A stretch of DNA of 64,000 bases. It comes from Nitrospira sp. SG-bin1 (GTDB lineage Bacteria; Nitrospirota; Nitrospiria; Nitrospirales; Nitrospiraceae). This document shows positions 51,154-61,018 of the stretch, in pieces. Each line of letters starts with the position of its first letter. The first letter of the stretch is position 1. The position numbers and the translations under genes were made by a program. Location of the stretch: the NCBI GenBank assembly GCA_002083365.1, contig LVWS01000016.1:35169-99168 (forward strand), given 5' to 3'. A model generated the notes under the pieces. The model did no database searches, had not been told where the DNA came from, and saw nothing but the letters and a program-made list of their open reading frames with translations.

Positions 51154-51933
51154 TTAAGGGATCGTGTCCGGAGCGGGAGCCGGAACGGTCGTCAATGGTG
51201 GCCGGATCGGACGCACCTTTTCCCGCATCTCCTGATCGATTCGTTTCAAGGCCTCCAGTTGTGTCGAAAGCTCCTCGATCTTCTTGTCACGCTCGGCCAG
51301 CTGTTTCTGCAGAGTTTGAACCGATGCCGGATCGGCTGACGTCCTGGCCGAGTCTTTCTTCGACGAGAGGGCCTCTATTTTGTGCTCTCGATCCGCCAAC
51401 TCGCGCTGCAGAGCCTCGATGGTATCGGACTCGCCGTCCTTGGAGGCGCGAAGTTGTTGAACGAGCACCTCCCTGTCAAGCAAGTCCCGCACCAGTCGAT
51501 CGGTGGTCGACGCGAATGACGTATTGACTTCTGAAATGACCGGCGCCCTAAACACAGCTTCAGGCCAGGATCTCTGGCCAGGAATCGGTTGTTGTAGCAG
51601 CTCAAGCCACGTCTTGCTTGACGCGGCCAACTGGCTCTTGGGCGCAACGGCCAAGACCTTCGCAAAATATTTTTCAGCGATTTCGCGGCTTTCATACAAT
51701 CCCACCAACGCGCGCCCATAGTAGACCTGATCGCAAGAATTCGATTCGCCGCATTTTGACGCGGCGCTTTCTTGTTTCTTTGCAAGTAATTGAAAAGTTT
51801 TCAGTTCTCGAGGCTCTGCCACAAAATACGGACGAGAGGCGGGCGGAGGCGACGTCCAAGCCGCACACCCTGCCAGCAAGAGGGAACAGAGGATGATGGA
51901 ATCCCTTGTCGGAGACGGAATTTTTCCGATCAC
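51154..51933 (-). CDS. QseG-like lipoprotein between glrK and glrR
   Basis: 259 residues with a lipobox LLLAGC after IILCS, a helical mid region with Cys pair CGESNSC, and a C-terminal coiled coil (LQRELADREHKIEALSSKK, LQKQLAERDKKIEELSTQL). Its place between the GlrK-type kinase and GlrR regulator matches qseG, an outer-membrane lipoprotein that activates the kinase in enterobacteria. Sequence identity to QseG cannot be judged by eye; assignment rests on position and type. It overlaps glrK by 4 bases. Confidence 0.75.
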   Translation of the reverse strand: MIGKIPSPTRDSIILCSLLLAGCAAWTSPPPASRPYFVAEPRELKTFQLLAKKQESAASKCGESNSCDQVYYGRALVGLYESREIAEKYFAKVLAVAPKSQLAASSKTWLELLQQPIPGQRSWPEAVFRAPVISEVNTSFASTTDRLVRDLLDREVLVQQLRASKDGESDTIEALQRELADREHKIEALSSKKDSARTSADPASVQTLQKQLAERDKKIEELSTQLEALKRIDQEMREKVRPIRPPLTTVPAPAPDTIP

Positions 51934-53405
51934 GCTTGCCCTACCTTTTCTGGTTTTGCCAACCGTAGGATAAACCGTACAGTCGCCCCCTTGCCTTTCT
52001 CACTTTCGATCCAGATTCTGCCGCCGTGGGCTTCCACCACCTTCTTCACCAATGCCAATCCCAATCCGCTGCCTGCCGTATGTTTGCCTTTCGTGCGACC
52101 TTGGTAAAACCGTTCAAAAATATGCGGGAGATCCTCGGGAGCGATCCCTGGTCCCGTATCCGAAACGGCGATCTCCAGAACTCCCGCTTGTAGATCGGGT
52201 TTCATCTGAACCTTTACGACCCCTCCCTCGGGGCTGAATTTCAGGGCGTTGGACAGGAGATTGTCGAGCACCTGTTCCAAACGGGCGGCGTCCGCCTTGA
52301 CCCACGTCCGCTCCCCGATGCTTTCCAGTACAAGTTGCACATGTTTGGAATCCGCCAAGAGGCGAACCTTGTTGATGGAGATGTCCCCGACGCGCTGGAG
52401 ATCCACCGGGACAATGCGATATTCCATCATTCCGGCTTCCATTTTCGATAAATCCAAGATCGTGGAGATGAGATGGATCAACCGCCGGCTGCTGTCGGCC
52501 ATGATCTTTAAAATCGTTCGTTGCTCCTGGACGAGCGGACCGGGAATCTCATCGAGGAGCAGGTGCGTGCCTTCTTGAATCGAGGCCATCGGAGTCCGCA
52601 GTTCGTGGGACACGTGCGCCAGAAACTCCGTCTTCATATCATCGATTTCCTGGAGCTTTCTGCCCATCCAATTCACGGTATCGACCAATTCTCGTAACTC
52701 CGCCGGTGCTTTGATCTGAAGAGAAGCTCCGAAATTTCCTTGCCCGATCCGTTTGATATGCCCTTGCAGCTGTCGGAGAGGACGCAGGATCGTATAACTG
52801 GCGATGCCGGCAAGGCCCAACCCGAACACCAACGCCACCAGCACCAGTTGCTCCGTAACCGCCTCCGCTTGAGCAGCGCTGGCCCGAGATTCCGTGACCC
52901 CGAGACTCACCCGAGCCTCGTGCAGATCGATGTAGCCCTGAATCGAGGAAGACATCCGATCCATCAGCCCATCGCGCCGGATTTCATATTCCGGAGTCGC
53001 CTGACGGAGTTTCCCCCTGACCGTTTGAAATTCATCCTGAAAAAGCTGGAGCCGCTCCTTGAGCAATTCATCGGTCGCCTGGAGCAGTTTCAACCCCTGC
53101 GACGAGCTTTCCTGGCCTCGCAGCAGCTGGAGACTGCGCTGAAACTCGTCCAGTTCTTCGGTCAGATGCGTCAGAAAGGTGCGATCTTTCGTCGCAAGAT
53201 ATTTCTTTTCGCTGTTCAATTGCGCATAGAGCGAACCCAACAGTCTCTTCGCGGATTCGGCAGCGGGATAATGGTAAGAGGCCATCTGCGTACTCATCGC
53301 CGTCAACTGCCGAAGTTGAAACAGCGCGTACAGGTTGACCCCTCCCATCACAGCAATAATGATGAGGGACGTCATCACCAACCGCCAAAAAATAGAAAGC
53401 TGCAT
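51930..53405 (-). CDS. glrK: Sensor histidine kinase GlrK (QseE)
   Basis: 491 residues from the ATG at 53405 (MQLSIFWRLVMTSLIIIAVM); the TTG at 53450 is less likely. Two membrane helices (about 8-30 and 180-200) bracket a helical periplasmic sensor domain. HAMP, the H-box SHELRTPMASIQEGTHLLLDE, N-box NLLSNALKFS and DTGPGIAPEDL, GSGLGLALVKK follow. The H-box sequence matches the GlrK type. Co-transcribed with the lipoprotein and glrR. Confidence 0.92.
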   Translation of the reverse strand: MQLSIFWRLVMTSLIIIAVMGGVNLYALFQLRQLTAMSTQMASYHYPAAESAKRLLGSLYAQLNSEKKYLATKDRTFLTHLTEELDEFQRSLQLLRGQESSSQGLKLLQATDELLKERLQLFQDEFQTVRGKLRQATPEYEIRRDGLMDRMSSSIQGYIDLHEARVSLGVTESRASAAQAEAVTEQLVLVALVFGLGLAGIASYTILRPLRQLQGHIKRIGQGNFGASLQIKAPAELRELVDTVNWMGRKLQEIDDMKTEFLAHVSHELRTPMASIQEGTHLLLDEIPGPLVQEQRTILKIMADSSRRLIHLISTILDLSKMEAGMMEYRIVPVDLQRVGDISINKVRLLADSKHVQLVLESIGERTWVKADAARLEQVLDNLLSNALKFSPEGGVVKVQMKPDLQAGVLEIAVSDTGPGIAPEDLPHIFERFYQGRTKGKHTAGSGLGLALVKKVVEAHGGRIWIESEKGKGATVRFILRLAKPEKVGQA

Positions 53406-53586
53406 GAACACGCGCCTTACCGGACCACGTTCTTGAAGAACGGAGCTCAAGTGTAGGCTAAGCCATACACTATTTCAGCTCTGATCACAAGCCAGACACC
53501 ATCGCGGCCCAAGAACGGCCTCGGTCTGGTCGAGAGCCCCTGTCATGAAACAACCAGCCGGCGACGGCCTTTATGACGTTTGTCCT

Positions 53587-54420
53587 CTACTGCCTGGCGC
53601 CAAACTGGTGAGCGAATAGCCGCTGCCGTCTGGAGGACCCTTTGAGCGATGCAAACAAGTGGCCTCGGAACAACAAGGCGGCCATGGCCGTGGGCGGAGT
53701 CAGGAGTATCAAGACGATCCATTGTCCATCGGGATCAAGGCCGAGATAGGACAACCACCCGCCTATCACCGTGAACGGCAGCATAAGGATCTGGAAAAAA
53801 TCGAGGCCTGCTCCCCGACCGACGCGGCCGGAGAGTGAAAAAAATTCGAAGAGGCCGCTGGGAGAGAGGATCACGGGCAACATGAAAACGGCGAACGGGA
53901 GAAACCATTCGATCCAATGTTCCAAGACAAATTCATAGGAACTCTTGAACACGTCTAAGGTGGACTCGTGTCGGACTTGATAGATGACTTCCGGCGCCGG
54001 GTTCAACAGAATGAAGACCAGGAGCAAGAACGCCGAGAGAAGAAATTGACCATAGGAGGGATTGGCTTGCAGACCCATGTCGAGCAACATCGTCGGCAGC
54101 CACAAGACGAACCCGACCCCGATCACGTCCCAGAAATAATGCCCAAAGCTGTCGGTGACATCCTTGAGCCCAAGAGTTCTCGAGGCACTGAGCGACTGTT
54201 CAATCAGGCGGAGCGTCGCACCCACCAACAGGGCATTCGCGATGCCCAGGATCAATCCGCCGACGATGCCCAGCGGGGCGGCGATCCGCGAGATCGCCAC
54301 GAACAGCACGGCAAACACGATGAGCGCGATCATGGTCACCCAACTACAGGTGAGGGAACGCACCGTCTTATTCAGGACGTGCCGATAGAGCTGGAACGTG
54401 GCGGAAACGAGGTTCACCAT
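53587..54420 (-). CDS. Predicted integral membrane protein
   Basis: 277 residues with about six hydrophobic segments, e.g. WVTMIALIVFAVLFVAI, IVGGLILGIANALLVGATL, FLLSAFLLLVFILLNP, WFLPFAVFMLPVIL and WIVLILLTPPTAMAALLF. Not recognised. The soluble loops show no catalytic motif. It is divergent from clpB with 138 bases between them, and separated from glrK by 181 bases. Confidence 0.7.
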   Translation of the reverse strand: MVNLVSATFQLYRHVLNKTVRSLTCSWVTMIALIVFAVLFVAISRIAAPLGIVGGLILGIANALLVGATLRLIEQSLSASRTLGLKDVTDSFGHYFWDVIGVGFVLWLPTMLLDMGLQANPSYGQFLLSAFLLLVFILLNPAPEVIYQVRHESTLDVFKSSYEFVLEHWIEWFLPFAVFMLPVILSPSGLFEFFSLSGRVGRGAGLDFFQILMLPFTVIGGWLSYLGLDPDGQWIVLILLTPPTAMAALLFRGHLFASLKGSSRRQRLFAHQFGARQ

Positions 54421-54493
54421 GCCAGCGTACCCTAATCGGGATTGCCCGAGAGGTCAAGGTCTCGTCACAGCTTTCGAGGGGATACATTTTCAG

Positions 54494-54521
54494 TTGACTT
54501 GCGCCCCCTGATGATTATCAC
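54494..54521 (+). promoter_or_regulatory. Sigma-70-like promoter for clpB
   Basis: -35 TTGACT (54494-54499), 16-base spacer, -10 TATCAC (54516-54521). The leader is about 30 bases to the clpB ATG. No convincing sigma-32 or CIRCE element was seen. Confidence 0.45.
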
Positions 54522-54558
54522 CTCATGTATCGATCATTTATTGGGTAGGTGATACGCC

Positions 54559-57177
54559 ATGGACATGAACCGAATGACCGTCAAGCTCCAGGAGGCCTTG
54601 CAGTCGGCCTCTGCTCATGCACAGCGGAGAAGCCATCAGGGCATCGATGTCGAACACGTACTCCTGGCCCTGCTTGAGCAGGAGGGCGGAACGACTCCGG
54701 CTCTCCTCGAAGGAGCGGGACTCGCCTTGCCCGCGGTTCGTCAAGCGACTGAACAGGCATTGGCCAAGCTTCCGCAGGTCCAAGGAGCGGGCGCCGGTCC
54801 CGGTCAGATGCATGTGGCGCCTCGTCTTACCCAGGTCTTGACTCGCGCCGAGGATGAGCAGAAGTCCCTCAAGGATGATTTTTTGAGCGTCGAGCATGTG
54901 CTCTTGGCCATGGTCCAGGAAGGAGGCGTCTTCAAGAAGCTGGGGCTTACTCGCGACCGCCTCTTGTCCGGTTTACAACAGGTGCGCGGCAATCAGCGCG
55001 TCACCTCTCAAGACCCCGAAAGCACCTACCAGTCCCTGGTGAAATACGGGCGCGACCTGACGCAATTGGCCGGACAGGGCAAGCTCGACCCCGTCATCGG
55101 TCGGGATGACGAAATCAGACGCGTGATTCAAATCCTGTCCCGTCGAACCAAGAACAATCCCGTGCTCATCGGCGAGCCGGGGGTGGGGAAAACCGCCATT
55201 GTGGAAGGGCTGGCCATTCGCATCGTGAAAGGGGATGTGCCCGAGAGTCTCAAACACAAGAAGCTCTTCGCATTGGACATGGGCTCGCTCGTCGCCGGGG
55301 CGAAGTTTCGCGGGGAGTTCGAAGAACGGCTCAAAGCCGTGCTCAAGGAGATTCAGTCGTCTCAAGGCCAGATTCTGCTGTTCATCGACGAGTTGCATAC
55401 CGTCGTCGGCGCCGGAGCGGCCGAAGGAGCGATGGACGCGGCCAATCTGTTGAAGCCGATGCTGGCGCGCGGCGAGTTACACCTCATCGGCGCCACGACG
55501 CTCGATGAATACCGGAAACACATTGAAAAAGACGCCGCCCTGGAACGCCGTTTCCAGACGGTCCTCGTCGATCAGCCCTCCGTGGAGAACACCGTTTCGA
55601 TTTTGCGCGGCCTGAAGGAACGGTATGAAGTCCATCATGGCGTGCGGATCAAGGACAGCGCCCTGGTCGCGGCGGCGAAATTGTCCCATCGGTACATCTC
55701 GGATCGATTTCTCCCCGACAAAGCCATCGACTTGGTCGATGAAGCCGCCGCGCGGCTCCGAACCGAGATCGACAGTCTGCCGGCGGAGCTGGATGAGGTC
55801 TCACGCAAGGTGCTCCAGCTGGAAATCGAGCGTGAGGCCTTGAAGAAGGAGAAAGACGCCGCCAGCGCCGCCCGGCTGACCGCCCTCGAGGCGGAATTGA
55901 CCGACAAACAACGCGACTTGCAGGCGCTCAAGACCAGGTGGGAATCGGAAAAGACGTCCGTCTCCCGCCTCCGAAAGACCCGCGAAGCGATCGAGGACGT
56001 CAAACTGAAGATCGACCAGGCCGAACGGGCATACGACCTCAATCGCGTGGCGGAATTGCGGTACGGCGAACTGCCTCGGCTCGAACGGGAGCTGTCGCTG
56101 GAACAACAACACCTGGAAAAGAAGCAGGATGCGACCAAGCTCCTGAAGGAAGAAGTGGACGAGGACGAGATCGCCGCCGTGGTCAGCCGGTGGACCGGTA
56201 TTCCAGTGTCTCGATTGCTCGAAGGGGAAACCGACAAACTGCTGAAACTGGAGGAACTCCTGCACCAACGCGTCGTGGGACAGGATGAAGGCGTCCGAGC
56301 GGTGGCGGATGCCGTGCTTCGCGCGCGATCGGGCATCAAGGATCCCAATCGTCCGATCGGTTCCTTTCTGTTCCTCGGTCCGACCGGCGTCGGAAAAACG
56401 GAACTGGCCCGTGCCCTGGCCGCGACCCTGTTCGACGACGAAGGCAACCTGGTCCGAATCGACATGTCCGAATATATGGAAAAGCACACGGTCGCCCGTC
56501 TCATCGGCGCGCCTCCCGGCTATATCGGGTACGAAGAAGGCGGTCAACTCACGGAGGCCGTTCGGCGACGCCCGTTTTCGGTGATCCTGTTCGATGAAAT
56601 CGAGAAAGCGCACCACGATGTCTTCAACGTCCTGCTGCAAGTCCTGGATGACGGGCGACTGACCGATTCACAGGGCCGCACGGTCGACTTCAAGAACACC
56701 GTGCTGATCATGACGTCCAACATCGGCAGTCCCCATATCCTCGAGGCACAGCAGCGCGGCGCGTCCTATGAACAAGTCAGGACGGTCGTCATGGGGGAAC
56801 TGCGGGAACATTTCCGACCGGAATTCTTGAACCGCGTCGATGAACTCGTGGTGTTCCATCCGCTCGGCACCGAACATCTGGTCAAGATCGTGGAAATACA
56901 GCTGGCGCGTCTCCGCGAGCGACTGGCTGAGCGACGGATGTCCCTTGTCCTGAGCCCTTCGGCGCTCAGACATCTCGGTGAACGCGGGTACGATCCGGTG
57001 TACGGGGCACGGCCGCTCAAACGCCTGATTCAGCAGGAATTGGAAACACCGATCGCGCGATCGCTGGTCAAGGGAGAAGTGCGGGACGGAGAGACGATAT
57101 CGGTTGACCTCAAAAACGGAAGCTTGGTTCTGGCGCCGACCGTCGCCGAACCGCAGCCGTCACCATCTAACCGATAG
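54559..57177 (+). CDS. clpB: Protein disaggregase ClpB
   Basis: 872 residues, full length. An N-terminal double Clp repeat (1-150), the first AAA domain with GEPGVGKTAIVEGLA, a long middle coiled coil (about 400-530) and the second AAA domain with GPTGVGKTELARALA and FDEIEKAHHDVFNVLLQ are all intact. ClpB threads aggregated proteins through its hexamer with DnaK. An AGGTG site lies 8 bases before the ATG. Its 3' end overlaps the convergent hypothetical gene by 11 bases. Confidence 0.98.
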   Translation: MDMNRMTVKLQEALQSASAHAQRRSHQGIDVEHVLLALLEQEGGTTPALLEGAGLALPAVRQATEQALAKLPQVQGAGAGPGQMHVAPRLTQVLTRAEDEQKSLKDDFLSVEHVLLAMVQEGGVFKKLGLTRDRLLSGLQQVRGNQRVTSQDPESTYQSLVKYGRDLTQLAGQGKLDPVIGRDDEIRRVIQILSRRTKNNPVLIGEPGVGKTAIVEGLAIRIVKGDVPESLKHKKLFALDMGSLVAGAKFRGEFEERLKAVLKEIQSSQGQILLFIDELHTVVGAGAAEGAMDAANLLKPMLARGELHLIGATTLDEYRKHIEKDAALERRFQTVLVDQPSVENTVSILRGLKERYEVHHGVRIKDSALVAAAKLSHRYISDRFLPDKAIDLVDEAAARLRTEIDSLPAELDEVSRKVLQLEIEREALKKEKDAASAARLTALEAELTDKQRDLQALKTRWESEKTSVSRLRKTREAIEDVKLKIDQAERAYDLNRVAELRYGELPRLERELSLEQQHLEKKQDATKLLKEEVDEDEIAAVVSRWTGIPVSRLLEGETDKLLKLEELLHQRVVGQDEGVRAVADAVLRARSGIKDPNRPIGSFLFLGPTGVGKTELARALAATLFDDEGNLVRIDMSEYMEKHTVARLIGAPPGYIGYEEGGQLTEAVRRRPFSVILFDEIEKAHHDVFNVLLQVLDDGRLTDSQGRTVDFKNTVLIMTSNIGSPHILEAQQRGASYEQVRTVVMGELREHFRPEFLNRVDELVVFHPLGTEHLVKIVEIQLARLRERLAERRMSLVLSPSALRHLGERGYDPVYGARPLKRLIQQELETPIARSLVKGEVRDGETISVDLKNGSLVLAPTVAEPQPSPSNR

Positions 57178-57592
57178 AGACGGCGCCACCTTTGGCGTCC
57201 TGCGTGAGCCCGCGCTTCTGCTGCTTCTCGATCCTCCACTCCGTCGGCGAGACGTGGAAGAGACGCCCCTTCATCGTGGGGAATTCTCCCCGTGAAAAAG
57301 ACACCACGTCGGAGGCCTTCACGTCGAACTGAAAGAGAATTTTCCCGGACTCGGCTTCTCTCAGCGCCACGCTGGTGTTCGTCTTCGTCAACTCATAGGC
57401 GCGCCGTTCGTTGAACATCATGGCGCTGTCCACCACCTTCGCCAACATTCGGCCGTTCGAGTCGAACAACGCGAAGTTCACCAAGAGGGCCCCGGACGAA
57501 GAATGACGGGCGACTTGGATTTGTGGCACGCCCTCGATTTCGATAGTGCCGTTCGAGTTGCGGTACAGATTGGAACCGATTTCAATGTCCAT
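57167..57592 (-). CDS. Hypothetical protein
   Basis: 141 residues, not recognised. The pattern is beta-rich (NSNGTIEIEGVPQIQVARHSS, ALFDSNGRMLAKVVDSAMMF, ILFQFDVKASDVVSFSRGEF), without signal peptide or membrane helix. Convergent with clpB, sharing 11 bases at the ends. The 272 bases between it and the DUF2283 gene hold no gene that I can support. Confidence 0.6.
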   Translation of the reverse strand: MDIEIGSNLYRNSNGTIEIEGVPQIQVARHSSSGALLVNFALFDSNGRMLAKVVDSAMMFNERRAYELTKTNTSVALREAESGKILFQFDVKASDVVSFSRGEFPTMKGRLFHVSPTEWRIEKQQKRGLTQDAKGGAVSIG

Positions 57593-57864
57593 GGTTGGCT
57601 GAGCCTCAGTTTCGTATCTTTCTGTCCGTACTTTTTATCCCTGGGACTTACCCTTTTTCAACCTCCCAGCCGCCGGAATCGGAGCGCTGTCTGGAAGTGT
57701 ACCGAGATCGGGAGACCTCTACCGTCCAAGCGAGCTTGTACCGCTCATCCCGGACGCACTCCTTCCAAGAGCATCGCTCCCCTCGCCGCCGCCACAACTA
57801 CAGTGGCCGTTGCAGAGTTACTTCCGCAACCAACGCGATCAATCCACTGATTTAGCTGTGAAGA

Positions 57865-58107
57865 TTAGGCAGATTTTTTGAGTCGCTTGCTCGCGTGCAA
57901 CACGGTAAAGCCGATAACCTCGTTATCCTCATAGCGGATGATCACGTCTTCATCGGTCATCTCGCTATCAGTGGCGTGACTGGGCTTCTTGTAATTGACA
58001 TACAGCGTGTCGGCCTCAGCGTCGTATGTCAGCCAGACGGCATGCTGCGGTGCCCGGCTCACAGCCGGAATCAGCTTCAAGTATTCCTGGATGTCGGCTA
58101 TGGCCAT
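57865..58107 (-). CDS. DUF2283 domain protein
   Basis: 80 residues from the ATG at 58107, with GGAGG 6 bases upstream; the open frame to 58188 is not needed. WLTYDAEADTLYVNYKKPSHA and the later VIIRYEDNEVIGFTVLHASKR are the DUF2283 signature. The family is small and often found beside toxin-antitoxin or mobile genes; the role is unknown. No partner gene is evident here. Confidence 0.8.
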   Translation of the reverse strand: MAIADIQEYLKLIPAVSRAPQHAVWLTYDAEADTLYVNYKKPSHATDSEMTDEDVIIRYEDNEVIGFTVLHASKRLKKSA

Positions 58108-58275
58108 ACTTGCCTCCTCTTCTCCAAAGCTCCCGGCGCCTATTCCGTCTTTCCATCTACCCCTAGGCATCTTTGTCTCCGAGGTCATTCATAATCAAGC
58201 GAAACTGTTCGAGGGGGGATTCGAGGTTATCAACGTTTCACTCTTCATTGTTCCTCCTCTTTGCCACACTCTGAC

Positions 58276-59346
58276 TCAACTATTAGCCCAGACTTGCGCG
58301 GAATCGGCGTCATAAAAAAATACCTGCAGTGGCGTTGGATGCCCAGGTAGTTGAGCTCTGCGATCAGCAATCTGCTGCACGCGCATTCTTGTGGCCTGAT
58401 TCTCCTTTGAATTTAGATCACCATGCAATCCTACTATTAAGGTAGGGAGTTTCCTTGCTGCAACGATCGCATCAGAAATATGATTATCAGACGGACCTAA
58501 GCTATGTCCAAAAACCACCAGTGGACTCTCAATATTCCGGAGTTTGTCCAGACAGTACCACAGGTACCCGTTGCCCTGAATCTGTTCAAGCTTCTTTTCG
58601 GGAGAGCCTTCAGCCACAAAAAGTGGATATTGCCCTTTAGCGAACCCATCCCGAATAAGCTCTGTAAGACGTTGTCCACTACGTGTCCAGGTATGCTTCC
58701 GTAGCTCTCCATTGTGCAAGTAAAGATGGAGCGCCCCATGAAGATACAGCAATCCTCGCTTATCCTTCAGCCGTTGTGAAAAGACTAGGTAGTGGACGTC
58801 AGGCTCGTCTTGATCAGCTCTAAAGCAGTCCTCAAACGGCGGAGGATCTCCTGCATGCATTACCACCCAATAGAGAAGCAAATCATAATTGGTCGTAAAC
58901 ACCACGTGAAACGGTTCAAGAAACTTAGCGGTGGAAGTCTTTCGACCATCGACTATATCTCCGGGTGTTTCGAGGTGAGAACTGGAAATTGCTGTGACAA
59001 GTGTTCCCTTAATCACCTCCAGATCTTCGGCCATTCCGCTTGATTTATTCTTGACTAATCCATACGTTCTAGCGACCCAATCTGAACCATCAAGAAGTTT
59101 CATTACGCCTTCGAAGTTATTGGTTCCATATCGTTGAAACAAGAGTTGTGCACGTCTGCTCAGTCCAGCCTTAACCGCAGCTTGATACAGACTCCCATAC
59201 CGAAAAACTGGGTCGCAGGCGATGCTGAAACCGTTTCCGAGAAGGAGATAAGAACGCTTGTCCCTGATCCGACGGCGCACTTCCTCATAAGTAAGGAGGA
59301 TCGTGCCATCCGATCGTTCTGAGGGTCGGCTGGGCATGAAGTTCAC
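58276..59346 (-). CDS. DUF4917 (SIR2-like) protein coupled to hsdS
   Basis: 356 residues. Motifs SYLLLGNGFSIACDP (about 32-46), VVFTTNYDLLLYW (about 147-160), LLYLHGALHLY and VVFGHSLGPSD match the DUF4917 family, related to SIR2-type NAD-binding folds by the GNGFS/TTNYD/LHG series. SIR2-like proteins often act in phage defence by consuming NAD; that role is an inference here. The start codon overlaps the hsdS stop as ATGA, so it is translated with the restriction-modification genes. Confidence 0.8.
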   Translation of the reverse strand: MNFMPSRPSERSDGTILLTYEEVRRRIRDKRSYLLLGNGFSIACDPVFRYGSLYQAAVKAGLSRRAQLLFQRYGTNNFEGVMKLLDGSDWVARTYGLVKNKSSGMAEDLEVIKGTLVTAISSSHLETPGDIVDGRKTSTAKFLEPFHVVFTTNYDLLLYWVVMHAGDPPPFEDCFRADQDEPDVHYLVFSQRLKDKRGLLYLHGALHLYLHNGELRKHTWTRSGQRLTELIRDGFAKGQYPLFVAEGSPEKKLEQIQGNGYLWYCLDKLRNIESPLVVFGHSLGPSDNHISDAIVAARKLPTLIVGLHGDLNSKENQATRMRVQQIADRRAQLPGHPTPLQVFFYDADSAQVWANS

Positions 59347-60539
59347 AATTCTCCCTTAAATGCTTTATCCAGGATGGAGGGCAGGAGCGCGGCGAGTTCG
59401 GCAGTGGTCTCGGCTTGCAACTTCTTCAGCGCCTCTACCTTGGCCTGCAAACCGTCGAGGTAAGTAACGATACGGCGCTGCTCCTCAATCGTGTGGTTGG
59501 GAATCTGCAGAGCAAGGACTTTCTCCTTCGAGATGTTCTTCATGGTCGGCGAGGTCCCTGAGGCTTGACGCTCAATCTGATCGCGTAAGGGAGGCGACTT
59601 TAACAGATGCTCCAAATACTCGGGGACTACTGCTTGAGGTTTGCGAAAGACGAAACGAAATGTCTTATCGCTAAGCATCAACTTCGAACGAGTCTTCCGC
59701 ACGTACGCACACGCTCCAACCAACTCTCGAGTATTTGCACGAGACATCAGGAAATCACCGACTCTCACTTCAAGGTTTGGCGGTGGCATGTACGACAACG
59801 GTAACGCCTTATTCTCGCCTTCGTCGAACAAGCCAAAAGAAACTGCGCCAACCTTTAGGACTCCCCATTCATCTCGCGTTGCAGGACGGCCATCAGTTGC
59901 GGGGCTCTTACCGTTTTCAATTTCCGCCACATGTCGGCTTAAAGGAATCCAATCGCTGGCTGGCGGGTCACCGATTAATGCTCGGCGACCAGAGGCCAAA
60001 ATAGCCTCTGTTTCTTTGGCCGTCACTGCTCGTAATCCCCTTGCCTCTTGGATCTCCGCGGCCAGAGATTCGATCCGCGCCACGATCCGCCGCTGTTCCG
60101 GAAGCGGGGGAAGAGGAATTTTGTATCCAAGCACATCGTTAGGACGAATGGCCGCATAGTTGGTTGAACCTTGGGCGGCCACCTGGTCGCGAAATGCGGG
60201 TGTGCGAATGTAGAAATCGAGGAACCGTCGATCCAGTTTGGTTTGGTCTATTCCGAACAAGAAGTAGTGACTGCTGACTATTGCTTGATCGAGTTCCTCA
60301 GGAACAATCCCAAACCCACCAACCTTTGCATCGATCTCCGCTACTAGGAAGTCGCCAGCCTTACAGACTTGCTGCTTCTTTGTTTTGATCTCGGCTCCAG
60401 GAACGGTATCCCGCAGAACGATTCCTTGAGCGTGAAGCTGAACGCGGCATCTCTTGTAGGCCGAAAGATCATTGATCGAGACAAACTCCTTGCGACACTG
60501 AATCGCCGAAGCCAACGGAGCTGAGAGCCACTTGCTCAT
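59343..60539 (-). CDS. hsdS: Type I restriction-modification specificity subunit HsdS
   Basis: 398 residues with two target-recognition domains, each followed by the conserved helical spacer: IPLPPLPEQRRIVARIESL (about 140-160) and IPNHTIEEQRRIVTYLDGL (about 345-365). HsdS gives DNA-sequence specificity to the HsdM methylase and HsdR nuclease. It overlaps the hsdM remnant by 4 bases (ATGA). No hsdR is in the window and hsdM is truncated, so it has no complete partner here. Confidence 0.93.
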   Translation of the reverse strand: MSKWLSAPLASAIQCRKEFVSINDLSAYKRCRVQLHAQGIVLRDTVPGAEIKTKKQQVCKAGDFLVAEIDAKVGGFGIVPEELDQAIVSSHYFLFGIDQTKLDRRFLDFYIRTPAFRDQVAAQGSTNYAAIRPNDVLGYKIPLPPLPEQRRIVARIESLAAEIQEARGLRAVTAKETEAILASGRRALIGDPPASDWIPLSRHVAEIENGKSPATDGRPATRDEWGVLKVGAVSFGLFDEGENKALPLSYMPPPNLEVRVGDFLMSRANTRELVGACAYVRKTRSKLMLSDKTFRFVFRKPQAVVPEYLEHLLKSPPLRDQIERQASGTSPTMKNISKEKVLALQIPNHTIEEQRRIVTYLDGLQAKVEALKKLQAETTAELAALLPSILDKAFKGEL

Positions 60540-61018
60540 ACCCCACCCTTCAGAAGACTTTTAATCTCACCCATGATCTCCGCGATGCGCAGCTCTTTCT
60601 TCAGGATGTCGTCGGCGAGCTGCTCCGGTGGTAAATGCTCAAAGTCCACTTTGCCGCGCGGATTCTTGATATCGAGATTGCAGCCGTTCTTGAGAATGGC
60701 GGCGGCGGGAACTTTCCAAGCCCGGTCGTTTTCCTTCCGCTTCCCCCACCAGACGATGCAATCGGCGAACTCTTCGAATTGAATCGGCTGGGTCTTGGTG
60801 TAGTTCTTCCGACCTTCGGGAAGCGGCTGCTCATAGTACCAAACGTGCTTCGTCGGGCCGAAGCGATCGAAGAACATGAGATTTGTTGGAATGTTTGTGT
60901 AAGGCGCGAAGACACCGTTGGGCAAGCGGATGATCGTGTGCAGGTTGAAATCTTTCAGCAGTTCTTCCTTGATGCGAGCGCAAACGCCGTCGCCAAAGAG
61001 GGTGCCGTTAGGGACAAT
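60536..61018 (-). pseudogene. hsdM: hsdM methylase remnant, 5' part lost
   Basis: The frame, open from 61018, reads IVPNGTLFGDGVCARIKEEL then LKDFNLHTIIRLPNGVFAPY and TNIPTNLMFFDRFGPTK, the C-terminal part of a type I adenine methylase. Immediately before it in frame is TGA, and 4 bases further lies the stop codon of the polysaccharide-export gene. The catalytic NPPF region and all upstream sequence, about two thirds of the protein, are absent. The C-terminal end (ELRIAEIMGEIKSLLKGG) is intact. Translation could start at an internal TTG near 60925, but no active methylase would result. Confidence 0.85.

Noticed and set aside
54460..54558. Heat-shock sigma-32 promoter or CIRCE element before clpB
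   Set aside because: A CCCCC run is present but no CTTGAA-type -35 at the right distance and no CIRCE inverted repeat; a sigma-70-like element fits better.
57503..57855. Two plus-strand frames in the gap between the hypothetical gene and the DUF2283 gene
   Set aside because: Low-complexity, no ribosome site, no family resemblance; one overlaps the hypothetical gene in antisense.
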